DNA of 64,000 nt from Kitagawia praeruptora (taxonomy: Eukaryota; Streptophyta; Magnoliopsida; Apiales; Apiaceae): positions 125,166,001 through 125,230,000 of the forward strand of contig CM075346.1 in the NCBI GenBank assembly GCA_037693485.1, given 5' to 3'. Shown piece after piece: positions 38,758-49,432 of the stretch (the stretch's first letter is position 1; each line of letters opens with the position of its first letter). The notes below the pieces were generated by a model. That model saw nothing but the letters and a program-made list of their open reading frames with translations. It did not search any database and was not told where the DNA came from. A program made the position numbers and the translations under genes.

Positions 38758-38976
38758 GGTTGTACCATTCTTAAAAGTCGTTCCATCCTTCTTAAAATAC
38801 ACTAAATCACTGGGGCTATAGTGACATTTCACAGCAAACTCATCCAAATCTCTAAACGAAAGCAAATCAGTGTCAAACCGATTAATTTCTTCTACTTCAA
38901 CACCAATGTACTTTGAATTAGGTTCAGGTCCAAATTCACCATGGTGGTGAATGCGTATAGTAACAAAAGAATCCAT
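38758..38976 (-). pseudogene. MULE protein N-terminus (PB1-like domain), truncated
   Basis: It begins MDSFVTIRIHHHGEF and continues with SKYIGVEVEEINRFDTDLLS and FRDLDEFAVKC. This matches the conserved N-terminal PB1-like domain of plant Mutator-like transposase genes. Only about 72 codons survive before the junction at 38757; the last residues of the open frame come from Athila spacer. The zinc-finger and DDE domains are absent, so it is not functional. Confidence 0.65.
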
Positions 38977-39597
38977 ACTGTGAAATTAAAGACGAGACCA
39001 AAGTAAATGAACACGATTTCAATAATTAAGAACTATAAACCACCTAAACACATGAACAAACATGCTAATTCAAACACATATAGTACAAGCACATACATAC
39101 ATACGGTAATTGATATGTTCGAACAGTAATTGATATGCTCAAAGAGTACAAGCACATTTAAAAGGGATTTTATCAGATCGATTGTACATACCTCTTGCAC
39201 TGAACAATGAAGTGGAAGATCGATATTCAAATTGCAGTTCAAACGATTGTCAATTAGGGTTCTTCAGATCGATTTAGTAATTAGGGTTTCAATCCCCAAT
39301 TTCGCTCGCACTCTTTGTGTCCAACTCCAAAATGATATTTAACCCGATATATAACCACTCTATTATTATAGATGATATGTTTTTTATTTACTTTTACTAC
39401 TCACCCAACAGCTATGCGCCATGTCAGCGCCACGTACTAACAATGCTAACGCCGTAAGAGTTTCCGTCGGGTCAACGGGTCAAACTAACGATCTTGTCAT
39501 TATTCTCTACTTAAGTGGTGCAACTGAGACCCCGATAAGTTTAATCAAAGAATTGATACATGGGCCTCACTTCAGTGACCAAAGTGATATTTAACCC
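38758..39597 (-). mobile_element. MULE (Mutator-like) transposon fragment with one terminus
   Basis: On the - strand the terminus reads GGGTTAAATATCACTTTGGT from 39597, a form I associate with plant Mutator-like elements. Further in, at 38976, is the start of a transposase-type N-terminus. The other end is missing, because the Athila-like spacer is joined at 38757/38758. The stretch between the terminus and the coding start (39597-38977) is non-coding. Confidence 0.65.
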
Positions 39598-41403
39598 TTA
39601 TGATTTACAATGGTAGGATGTGTTTATATAGGCCTTAGAAGTCTTGTCCAACAAGAAAAAACCAAAATTACATATTAAATTCGAAACAGAAAAGAAGTAC
39701 AGAATTTTTAGGCTAAAAATAGGATTTTCCAGAATGTTTGCTAGGCCGCGGCGTACCAGCTACTTGCTAGGCCGCAACATACCCCTGCTAGGTCGTGGCT
39801 TAGGAACTTGGCTGATTTTCTGTTTTTTTTTCTTTTCTTCTTCGTTTTGTCTCCGCTTCTTCCGTTTCTTTTTGCAAATTCTTCCATCTTCAATTCTCAT
39901 GACTTAAGATCTTCATGATAGCTTAACGCAAGCTTCCATTCTTCCTTTCAATACTCAAACTCAAGTCCAAAATTGACGAAAGCACCAATTCTAATCGACA
40001 TTTCACAAACCTACACACTTAAACAAAACACATCAAAACTACCACAAACTTGAGGCCAAGTGAATCAATTTAAGCCGATATGGAACGCTCCAAGTGGATA
40101 TAAAATCCACTTATCACACCCCCAAACTTAAACCGATGCTTGTCCTCAAGCATAAACAACTAAAAACTAACTAACTAGTACCACTTCCGTAGGTGATCAC
40201 GGTTGCATTTGGCATATGCAACAAGCCCTTTAAACCCCTAGGCAGCCTTAGTAGACGAGTGAGGTCTCGTGAGGGCCTATAATGAATGTACCCACAAAAT
40301 CCATCTAACTAAACAATGCAAAACAATGCAATGCATGAATGCAACTAATATGAAAATGCAAAGATCCCCTTCAAACTAACCAAAACCAACTAGCAAACAA
40401 CTATCTCAAAAAATGCAACTAGCTAAATCCAAATAGAGCTCGACTAAGTCAATGTATACTCACAATACATGACAGAAACGTGCGTGTGTGAGATGCTCAT
40501 CAGATATACTCCCAAAACTAGATCAAAATCATACCTATTCTTCGCCAAGACAATCACAAGTTTATAAATAGAATAGACTGTAGACACTTCATAACCTAGG
40601 AACACCTCTATCCTTATTCAAGTTAGACAGGAATTCATGCTTTATTACTAACCACTACGACACATAGTAATATACACAACAACGCATGCTTATTTAACCG
40701 TGCAATGGATGAGACCCCAAAAGGCTTATATAATAATACCCATGTAGCGAGTGTTGGGTTAGTGGATCCCAGACTATAAAAGCCTTAGGTAATTAGGCAC
40801 AAAATCCCCTATAACTTAATTGCTCGAGTATTAAAGAGCTCACCCTGGTTAATTCTGCATTTAACAATTGAACTTTTGACTCCTTCTTTCCTTTTTTCTT
40901 TTTTCTTTTTATTTTTTTTATATATGCAATCTGGAATGAGCTGGCTACTCATATAAATATGAGCTGGCTACTAGCCATTTTACACCTAGCCAACAACTAG
41001 CATGAAATTCTTGTTTCCCCTAAACTTAGACTTTAGTGCTCCTACGCCATCAAGGGAATAACGAAAATTCTAAATATAAACAAGTGATTAAATCTAAAAC
41101 AACCAAAAAAGCATGACATCAACCTAGCCCAAAAGTAAACGATGAGATTGTGTAAAAGTTGTGTTTCCGCAGCATGCAAGTCAATTTCATAGGAATTATA
41201 AATCAACCCTCTACTCATCATTACCACACTCAATTAGACATCTACCTACCAATCAGAATTAGCTCATCCTAAGGGATCATGAAATATGCTATGCTATGCA
41301 ACTAAATGAACTCACATGGTATACGAAAACAAAAATAACAGAATGTCCTACATAAAACAAACATGCAATAATACGAGACAACAAAACACGAATGAATTAC
41401 TAC
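39598..41403 (-). mobile_element. Diverged Athila-like LTR fragment and 3' spacer
   Basis: From about 39605 to 40116 the sequence follows the Athila-like LTR from its middle (around 25910) to its ACTTATCA end. From 40117 it follows the 3' spacer (caccccc, the polypyrimidine run near 40890, the late tract near 41130-41350). Divergence from the other two copies is clear, and the GC-rich patch of the LTR has a different repeat (gctaggccgcggc-like, about 39740-39800). The left part of the LTR is missing where the MULE terminus meets it. There are no genes. Confidence 0.75.
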
Positions 41404-41463
41404 ATATATAATAGTATAGGTACCAAAATTTTTGATGTTTCGGCTTTTATATAATAGTATAGA
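41404..41463 (-). mobile_element. Possible Helitron 5' terminal fragment
   Basis: On the - strand the sequence from 41463 reads TCTATACTATTATATAAAAG after an A, close to the 5' end of many plant Helitrons (TC start, A/T insertion context). The motif tatataatagtatag occurs twice within 60 bases. No matching 3' hairpin with CTRR was found nearby. Weak call. Confidence 0.3.
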
Positions 41464-41498
41464 TAGCTACATATATTTGTGAAAGCAATATGAACACA

Positions 41499-41503
41499 TA
41501 AAA
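41499..41503. repeat. Target-site duplication, left copy (taaaa)
   Basis: taaaa lies directly before the SIRE-type 5' LTR and recurs at 55622-55626 directly after the 3' LTR, showing a single insertion with both flanks intact. Confidence 0.92.
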
Positions 41504-42797
41504 TGTTAGTTACAGAGGCATGCCTGTATACATCTAATAACAAGCCTAATTGTTTGTAATGCTTTGCATTACTTACATGACCTCTTAACTGAGGGAACCT
41601 CTAGTTGTAGAGTTTCTGTTTGTATTGTACTAGTAATAGGCATCAAATCCTAGTTGTGTAACTGTACAAATAGAGTCTAGAATAATGCTTGAAAGAAGTT
41701 CCATGGTTCATGCCTCAAGCAAGGAGTTAAAGACTATCAAATAATCACAGTTGGGATTTGAAGAAATGAAGAATTTGCCTAAGTACCAATTCGAGAAGTA
41801 TATTTGTCTATTCGAGAAGTCCAGCATTCGAGAAGTCAGGGATTCGATATCTCAAGACACTATTCGATATCTCTGAATACACTGTTCGATATCTCATTCG
41901 ATATCTCAGGGATTCGATATGTCTACTACTCTATTCGAGAACTCAAGAAGTCAACAAGTCAAGATGCTATTCGAGTTCTCAAAGAGTCAACAAGTCAAAG
42001 TTTCATTCGATATCTCAAAGACTCAGAAAGCTAGTCGACAACTCGAGGATTCGATAAGTCAAATGCTCTATTCGACAACTCAAGGAATCCTGATGGAAAA
42101 GAGCTATTCGAGAAGTGGTTCGATATGTCACTATAACAGTATTCGAGAACTCGGAGTTATCGATCAAGTCAATTCTAGTTCTCGAATCACTTACTTAGTC
42201 ACTTCTCGAATACATTCTTGGAGACAAAATACTGAAGAAATTGTACAAGTCAGAAACCTGCAACAAGCCAATGCACTTTATGGACCACAATCTGTAACGT
42301 GCTCTGGAAAGCCTACAAGGAAGCTTGGAGAGATATAGAAGAGACAAGGAGCTAAAGAAGTGGATCTAAACAGGCTTTGCAAAGTCAAATCTGTAACCGT
42401 TTGGACGCTTACTCAAAAAGGATAGACAGACTAGAAAGTAATTTGTTTAGCTACCTTATTTGTAGTAAGCAGGCTGTATCCATGTTCTATAAGGACACAG
42501 CCTCACTTCATAACTTAGTAACTTTTGTGAGTCAAGTTTTTCATACACTGTAAGCTATATCTCTCTGAGAAAAACGAAGCTGAGAATACTACCATTTGTA
42601 TTCACAGATTGTAGCAACCTTTATCTAATATACATTAGATTAAAGTGATATTGTGTCTTGTGTTGTTTATTTATCCGCACCTTAATTTCTGCACACACAG
42701 GCACTTATCTGCTACATAGACTCAATCCAAGAAAAGTTCAAGAATCCATTCACCCCCCCCCCCCTCTGTATTCTTTGACCGTGTTCAATACTCAACA
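41504..42797 (+). repeat. SIRE-type 5' LTR
   Basis: A 1,294-bp LTR with ends TGTTAGTTACAG and AATACTCAACA. It contains about nineteen copies of a degenerate 12-bp motif (ATTCGAGAAGTC / ATTCGATATCTC) at 41790-42215 and a run of about fourteen C near its 3' end. Confidence 0.93.
41790..42215 (+). repeat. ATTCGA-motif array in the 5' LTR
   Basis: About nineteen degenerate copies of ATTCGA(G/T)A(A/T)(G/C)TC are irregularly spaced by 10-30 bases. Most point forward; the last two (gttctcgaatc, cttctcgaatac) are inverted. The same array recurs in the 3' LTR at 54621-55046. Confidence 0.85.
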
Positions 42798-42799
42798 AG

Positions 42800-42811
42800 T
42801 GGTATCAGAGC
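42800..42811 (+). other. Primer-binding site (initiator Met tRNA)
   Basis: TGGTATCAGAGC begins two bases after the 5' LTR. Confidence 0.93.
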
Positions 42812-42842
42812 GGGGTGTTTATTCAAAAACAGAGAAACGATC

Positions 42843-45348
42843 ATGAGTTCGAATACACCAAAGACTACAGGAACGGTGAAGGTCCCTAAGTTTGATAAAG
42901 AAAACTTCAACCTCTGGAAGATAAAGATGATGTTGTTCATCAAAGCCTCTCATCCCTTGTATCCTGAGATTCTCAAGAATGGTCCTTTTGTTCCATAACA
43001 AGAGATAACAGAGAAGACTGTTGGAACCATAACTATCCCAAGAGCTTATGAGGCCAAGGATCCATCAAAGTGGACAGAGTCAGAAAGGGAGAAGGTTGCT
43101 CTTGACAGCCACCTCATGTTGCTTATCATTGATTCCATGGACATGTCAATGTTTGCAAACATTGCATCATGCACGTCTGCTAAAGAGATTAGGTATTATT
43201 GAGGTGTTGTGTGAAGGGACTGGTGAGGTTAAAGAAAACAGGAAACAGATACTGGTCACACAGTATGAAGCTTTCATGGCACAGCCCAAGGAAAGCATCA
43301 CTGAGATGTTTGAAAGGTTTCACAAGCTGGTTACTGAGTTGCAGATGAATGGAAAGGTTTACAGCACCAAGGAGTTAAATATGAAATTTCTGTTGTCTTC
43401 ACCAAATCATCTGGAGCAAAGAGTCATTTCTCTAAGAGAGAGAGATTTGAACAAAGTCACCTATGATGTACTCTATGGAGTCCTAAAGACTCATGAACTT
43501 GAGTTGCTTCAGAAAAGGGCTATCCAAGCCAACCAAGGTAGGATGATAAACACATCATGTGCCTTGATTGTCAACAAATCCATTCTGGACCTAGAAGCAT
43601 CTACAAGCCAACTAAGGATAGAGGAGGTGGCAGATGATGAAGAAACTGAAGCTGGGGTGAGTGAACCTGTTGAGGAAAAGGAGGAAGAAGAAGAAGAGTT
43701 TTACACTCTGGAAGAACTTGATGGGATGGAAAATACCTCATATGCCTTCATGGCCAGAAAATTTCCAAACATCAGATTTAAAAGAAATCAACCCTTCAAA
43801 CCTAAAACTCAAAACCATTCAGCCAACAAGAACAAGGCACCTGTGAAACCAAACAGAAATAAGTTCAAAACCGGTTATGTGGATAGGTCATCTGTAAGGT
43901 GTTATAGATGCAATGACCTAGGGCATTTTGCCAGTGAATGCAAGAAGCCTAAAAAGAAGGATAGAGATTATCTTGAGCTAGAAGCTAAGTATGAGGCCCT
44001 TCTGAAAAAGCAGACACATAGTAAGGCCTACATAGCTGAAGGGAAGTGTTGGGATGATTCTGAGAGTGATGAAGAGGAACAAGAATTCTGCAATTATGCC
44101 TTGATGGCCAACTCCAAGGATGACTCATCTTCATCTGATTCTCAGGTACCATCTCTCACTACTATAGACATGTCTGTTTCTGAATACAAATGCATGATTG
44201 AACAATTATCTGTTGAAATGTTTAATATTCATACTAGTATGACTGCTGCTAATGAGGAGATTGCTAAACTGTCTACTAGAAATGAAATATTAACCAAAAA
44301 GAATGAGGAACTTGAGCTAACTGCTATGCAAGTAGAAAACCTTAAGAAAGAAGTTGAATATTTGAAGAACAAGGTTCTATGTGCTAGTCAAGTAGAGAAG
44401 GCTCTTAGGGATGAATTAGCTGAGAATGAATTCAAACTTAAAACTTTCAAGAAATCATCTGGTTTAGTGCAATCCTACTGTGAGAAAATTGAAGCTAAAC
44501 CCAAAGCAGCTATTGGACTTGACTATGACTCTCTCAAACAAAGGAAAGGCTATGCTGTCATTGAGGAGGACACAACTGTTCATGAGAAAGTGCCTCACAT
44601 TTTGAGAAAAACTGAAAATCCAATTTTTAAGGAATCAACATTTGAAATTGATGAGGATGCCTTACTCATCAAGCAAATGTTGAATGATGAGGATGAGGCA
44701 CAATCTAGTGAACAGCAAGCATCCTCTAAGGGTGAGAGTGTCAAGTCAAAGACCAAGAAGCCAGTAGTTGATAGGCCAAGACCTAAGAAGTTTGTTAAGT
44801 TTGTATCAGCTGGGAAGAGTGGATCAGAAAAAGAAGTGACTAAAAAGAAACAAAACAGAAATGGCAAGTTAGGGATTAACAAGGATAACAACTATGCTTA
44901 TATGCCTAATGCCCCTAGGAAAACTTGTCAGAACTGTTTCAGTACCAATCATCTAACTCATGCATGCAAGAAACCTGTTGGTAGTGTGTCTAAACCTTTC
45001 TATGATTGTTCTGTGCCTCTAAGTCATAGAGATGCACCTTTCTGTGATAAATTTGACTGTATGCCATGCAATATGAATGTTATGACTAGTTGTTTTAATT
45101 TAAGAAGGCAGTTCATTGATGGTTGTATCAGTCACAATTCTCACACACACTACACAAGGTCAAAGTCTTCAAGTCCTCCTAAAGCTAGGAAGGTACCTTT
45201 GTCACCTAAGTCTGAAACCTCAGGTTTTAAGACTTCCAACAGTGACAAGAAGACTAACACTAAGAAAGTTGACAAGCATGTTGTTTATGATAAAACTGTC
45301 TCTAAGTCACATGGACCCAAACTTGTTTGGGTACCAAAGGAAAAGTAA
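42843..45348 (+). pseudogene. SIRE-type gag, damaged near the N-terminus
   Basis: The natural start is ATG at 42843 (MSSNTPKTTGTVKVPKFDKE then NFNLWKIKMMLF, the usual copia gag opening). A TAA at 42996-42998 stops it, and near 43190 the frame changes; from there a long open frame reaches 45348. The capsid part includes LVTQYEAFMAQPKESITEMF and FHKLVTELQMNGK. Zinc knuckle one, CYRCNDLGHFASEC, is at about 43900-43940; a second CX2CX4HX4C motif, CQNCFSTNHLTHAC, is at about 44927-44970. Between them is a coiled-coil-like acidic and lysine-rich region. It ends in HGPKLVWVPKEK. Gag would coat the RNA. The open frame starting at 43048 begins in the wrong frame and is not the natural start. Confidence 0.88.
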
Positions 45349-48300
45349 TACCTTTGTGTTTGCAGGGCAAAGAAAGTGAAAAGAAGGTCATGTGGATTTT
45401 GGACAGTGGATGCTCAAATCATATGACTGGTGATATGGCCCTGCTATCACAGTATGAGGAAAAGGCTGGCCCAATGGTTGCTTTTGGAGATGACAGCTTG
45501 GGTAACACATTGGGATATGGCAAGCTGACAGTTGGAAATGTCATCATTGAAGATGTAGCACTAGTCAAGGGGCTCAAGCATAATCTGTTAAGTGTTGGTC
45601 AGTTTACTGATAGAGGATTCAAAGTGAATTTTGACAAAGATGAATGTTTGATCACCCACAAGAAGACTGGTGATTTTGCTCTATCTGGAGTAAGGAAGGG
45701 AAGCCTGTTTGTAGCCAATATGGACTCTGCAAACAAGGACAAAATTTGTTGCTTTTACTCAAAAGCATCAAATGAAGATTGTTGGCTGTGGCACAAGAAA
45801 CTATCACACCTAAACTTTAAGGCCATTAATTCTCTAGTCAAAAGAGAGTTAGTGAGAGGCATGCCCACACTTGAATTCTGCCAAGAAGGAGTGTGTGAGG
45901 CTTGTCAAAAAGGAAAAATGAAGAGATCAAGCCACAAGCCAAAGACAGTGACATCTGTAACCAAGCCACTACAACTTATCCATATGGATTTGTTTGGGCC
46001 TGTCAACATAATGTCACTTGGAAGAAAGAAGTATGCCCTGGTAATGGTTGATGATTTTTCAAGGTATACATGGGTGGAATTTCTGGCATCAAAAGATGAG
46101 GCTCCACAAGTAATTATTGAGCATATAAAGAAAGTTGACAAGGAAGCAAAGGCAAACGATGCAAGTGTGATTGCACTGAGGAGTGATAATGGAACAGAGT
46201 TCAGAAATGCCACACTTGAAGCATTCTGCAAAGAGAATGGCATTTCTCAGCAATTCTCAGCCCCAAGGACTCCACAACAAAATGGAGTTGTTGAGAGAAA
46301 GAATAGAACTCTAATTGAGGCTGCTAGAACAATGTTACTTGATGCAAAAATGCCTACATGTTTTTGGGCTGAGGCTGTGAGCACTGCATGCTATATTCAG
46401 AACAGAACCCTCATCAACAAAAACACTGGAAAGACACCTTACAACTTGATGACTGGAAAGAAGCCTACACTAAAGTATATTCATACTTTTGGAAGCAAAT
46501 GCTTTGTACTTAAGGACAATTCTGAATATGTTGGAAAGTTTGATGCAAAAGCATTTGAAGGAATTTTTCTTGGCTATTCTATGGAAAGAATTGCATACAA
46601 GGTTTATGTCATCAGTCAAAAGAAAGTTATGGAAAGCACAGATGTAACATTTGATGACAGCAAACTACCTGGACTAGAAGAAGCCAAAGATCCATTGAAG
46701 TTTGATAGTCTAGATGATTCTGATGAAGAGACTGAAACTGGAGTTGAAACTCAAGTTCAACAAATTCAAGTGAATAATGATACAAGAGAAGAATTTGTGC
46801 CAATCAATAGTGGAGAAACAAGCATCCAAGACACACCTGTGAGTAATGGCAACTTCACAGGGGGAGGAAATGAGGATGACCATGATGAGGATGATGAAGC
46901 AACATCAAGAATGAGAAATCAGGCTGAACACTCAAGGAAATGGGATAGATCACACACTGCAGAGCAAATCATTGGAGATCCTAATGCAGGAGTAAGGACT
47001 AGGAGAGCAACTCAAAATGAGTGCCTCTATGGATGTTTTCTATCACAAATTGAGCCAAAGAAACTTGATGATGCATTGTTGGATCCAGATTGGATTATCG
47101 CCATGCAAGAGGAGCTGAATCAATTTGAAAGGAACAAAGTATGGGAACTTGTGCCTGCACCAAAGAATAGAACCATTGTTGGAACGAAATGGGTTCTGAA
47201 GAATAAGATGGATGAAGATGGTGTAATAATAAGAAACAAAGCAAGGCTGGTTGCAAAAGGATACTCTCAACAGGAAGGCATTGATTATGATGAGACATTT
47301 GCCCCTGTTGCTAGATTGGAAGCCATTAGAATATTCTTGGCATTTGCTGCTCATTCAAACTTTAAAGTTTATCAAATGGATGTCAAGAGTGCATTTCTAA
47401 ATGGAGAGTTGGAAGAAGAGGTTTATGTGCAACAACCACCTGGCTTTAAGGATCCACATTTCCCGGAATTTGTCTACAGATTGCTTAAAGCACTGTATGG
47501 ACTTAAGCAAGCTCCAAGAGCATGGTATGATACTTTATCACAATTCCTTCTTGAAAATCAATTCACTCGAGGCACATTGGACAAGACACTGTTTTACAAG
47601 AAGCATGGTGATGATATGATCCTAGTTCAAATCTATGTGGATGATATCATTTTTGGTTCTACAAATGAGAAACTGTGTGAGAAATTCTCTAAACTCATGC
47701 AGAGCAGATATGAGATGAGTATGATGGGAGAGTTGACATTCTTTCTAGGGTTGCAAGTCAGTCAAAGGAAGGATGGTATCGTTATCAGTCAAACCAAGTA
47801 CATCAAGGATTTATTGAAGAAGTTTGACTTGGAAGATTGTTCACCTGCCAAGACACCCATGGCCACTGCCACTAAATTGGATGAAGATGCTAAAGGCAAA
47901 AGAGTAGATATCTCAGTCTATAGAGGCATGGTTGGTTCTCTACTCTACCTCACTGCAAGTAGGCCAGACATCATGTTTGCTACATGCTTGTGTGCAAGGT
48001 TTCAATCAAATCCAATGGAATCACATTTGATTGCAATAAAAAGGATCTTTAGATATCTGAAGGGCACTCCTAACTTGGGATTATGGTATCCTAAGGACAC
48101 AGGGTTCAATCTGGTTGGTTATTCTGATGCTGATTATGCTGGATGCAGAGTGGATAGGAAAAGCACCTCAGGAAGCTGCCAGTTTCTTGGACAAAGGTTA
48201 GTTTCTTGGTATAGCAAGAAGCAACAATCTGTGTCAACTTCTACAGCTGAGGCTGAATACATAGCTGCTGGAAGTTGCTGTGCTCAAGTGCTTTGGATTA

Positions 48301-48587
48301 GAAATCAACTTAGAGATTATGGACTTGTGTTGGAAAGAATTCCAATCATGTGTGACAACACAAGTGCAATCTCTATAGTTGCCAATCCTGTCAATCATTC
48401 TAGAACAAAGCACATTGACATCAGATATCATTTCATAAGAGAGCATGCAACTAATGGAGCCATTGAGTTGCATTATGTCTCTACAGATAAACAACTAGCT
48501 GATATATTCACTAAGCCATTAGATGAAGCCACCTTCATAAGGTTGGTAAGTGAGATTGGAATGCTGAACTCTTCAGATTCTGGCTAA
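45327..48587 (+). CDS. SIRE-type pol polyprotein (protease, integrase, reverse transcriptase, RNase H)
   Basis: An open frame of 1,086 codons, in the -1 frame relative to gag and overlapping its end by 22 bases. The protease motif DSGCSNHMTG is at residues 26-35. The integrase zinc motif starts WHKKLSHLNF (His156, His161) with CEACQKGK after it. The core has HMDLFGP (about 220), RSDNGTEF (about 286) and NGVVERKNR (about 322). Reverse transcriptase has KWVLKNKMDEDG, YDETFAPVARLEAIR, QMDVKSAFLNGEL and the catalytic YVDD at residues 770-773. RNase H has YSDADYAG (about 932), STAEAEY and KQLADIFTKPL near the end. No internal stop is present. The first ATG is probably not used; translation would come from gag by frameshift, or the overlap is a one-base lesion. 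Confidence 0.93.
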   Translation: MGTKGKVIPLCLQGKESEKKVMWILDSGCSNHMTGDMALLSQYEEKAGPMVAFGDDSLGNTLGYGKLTVGNVIIEDVALVKGLKHNLLSVGQFTDRGFKVNFDKDECLITHKKTGDFALSGVRKGSLFVANMDSANKDKICCFYSKASNEDCWLWHKKLSHLNFKAINSLVKRELVRGMPTLEFCQEGVCEACQKGKMKRSSHKPKTVTSVTKPLQLIHMDLFGPVNIMSLGRKKYALVMVDDFSRYTWVEFLASKDEAPQVIIEHIKKVDKEAKANDASVIALRSDNGTEFRNATLEAFCKENGISQQFSAPRTPQQNGVVERKNRTLIEAARTMLLDAKMPTCFWAEAVSTACYIQNRTLINKNTGKTPYNLMTGKKPTLKYIHTFGSKCFVLKDNSEYVGKFDAKAFEGIFLGYSMERIAYKVYVISQKKVMESTDVTFDDSKLPGLEEAKDPLKFDSLDDSDEETETGVETQVQQIQVNNDTREEFVPINSGETSIQDTPVSNGNFTGGGNEDDHDEDDEATSRMRNQAEHSRKWDRSHTAEQIIGDPNAGVRTRRATQNECLYGCFLSQIEPKKLDDALLDPDWIIAMQEELNQFERNKVWELVPAPKNRTIVGTKWVLKNKMDEDGVIIRNKARLVAKGYSQQEGIDYDETFAPVARLEAIRIFLAFAAHSNFKVYQMDVKSAFLNGELEEEVYVQQPPGFKDPHFPEFVYRLLKALYGLKQAPRAWYDTLSQFLLENQFTRGTLDKTLFYKKHGDDMILVQIYVDDIIFGSTNEKLCEKFSKLMQSRYEMSMMGELTFFLGLQVSQRKDGIVISQTKYIKDLLKKFDLEDCSPAKTPMATATKLDEDAKGKRVDISVYRGMVGSLLYLTASRPDIMFATCLCARFQSNPMESHLIAIKRIFRYLKGTPNLGLWYPKDTGFNLVGYSDADYAGCRVDRKSTSGSCQFLGQRLVSWYSKKQQSVSTSTAEAEYIAAGSCCAQVLWIRNQLRDYGLVLERIPIMCDNTSAISIVANPVNHSRTKHIDIRYHFIREHATNGAIELHYVSTDKQLADIFTKPLDEATFIRLVSEIGMLNSSDSG

Positions 48588-49432
48588 GTGAATACATCAT
48601 CTAGATAGTTGCAGCAGTAAACACTTACTTTATCTAAATTCTCAATATTTTTTAAGTAAGTGTTGGCTGAAATATGATTTATAAATATTTCAAATCTGTT
48701 GCATATGTTGAAAATCATATTTTTATTAACTTAAAATTTCTATGAAATTTTGAGAAAATCACTATTTAATTTGCTAGGATATTTTTCAATGAATATGTCT
48801 GGTAAATTTTTAAAAGATAGTGAAAATCAAATTTTTATGAGTGATGGGTATAGTTCGATAAGTCAGACTTCTCGAATGATTCACTATTCGACATCTCTAA
48901 TAAGTCTCATTAGAGTACTCTTGAGTTCTCGAATAGAGTCTTTCTGAGATATCGAATAGAGGAATTCTTGACTTCTCGAATATAGTAACTGAGTTCTCGA
49001 ATGATTGAGTTCTCGATCACTATATTTGAGTTCTCGAATCATTTGAAAAGGCTGAATTCTCGCTGAATTTTAACCGATTTTGGATTTTTGTCTAAAAGTT
49101 TAATTCACTCATAAAAACACATTTTATTTAATTTAGAATTATTTCTAAGTTAGATAACTGCCAGCTGTGAGTTTCTATCTGCTTGAGTTATCGATTAAGC
49201 CATTCTTGACTTCTCGAATAGTTGTTTTCTACTTCTCGAATGCCTGACTTGTCGATACAAAACTTTCTGCTAATCGACAATTCAAGTACTTCATACTTAT
49301 ACAATTTCACATCTATTCGATTCATTTCATTCGATTTCTCAAGCATCTACACTCTCTAAACCCCTGAAACCCTAGCTACGAAAAGCCAAATTTCTTCTTC
49401 AACCTTCAATTTCTTTTCCCTCTTCTACACAA
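48588..49432 (+). other. Leader before the third ORF, with an inverted ATTCGA-motif array
   Basis: An 845-bp non-coding stretch between pol and the third ORF. From about 48850 to 49335 it holds about seventeen motif copies such as gacttctcgaat, gagttctcgaat and gagatatcgaat, most being the reverse complement of the LTR motif. No promoter or splice site can be assigned with confidence. The last 60 bases before the ATG are pyrimidine-rich. Confidence 0.75.

Noticed and set aside
41790..42215. CRISPR-like or satellite array
   Set aside because: Motif copies are short, degenerate and irregularly spaced inside an LTR in a plant genome.
43048..43190. ATG at 43048 as the gag start
   Set aside because: Its first ~47 codons are an out-of-frame reading of gag; the usual gag N-terminus is read from 42843 in another frame.
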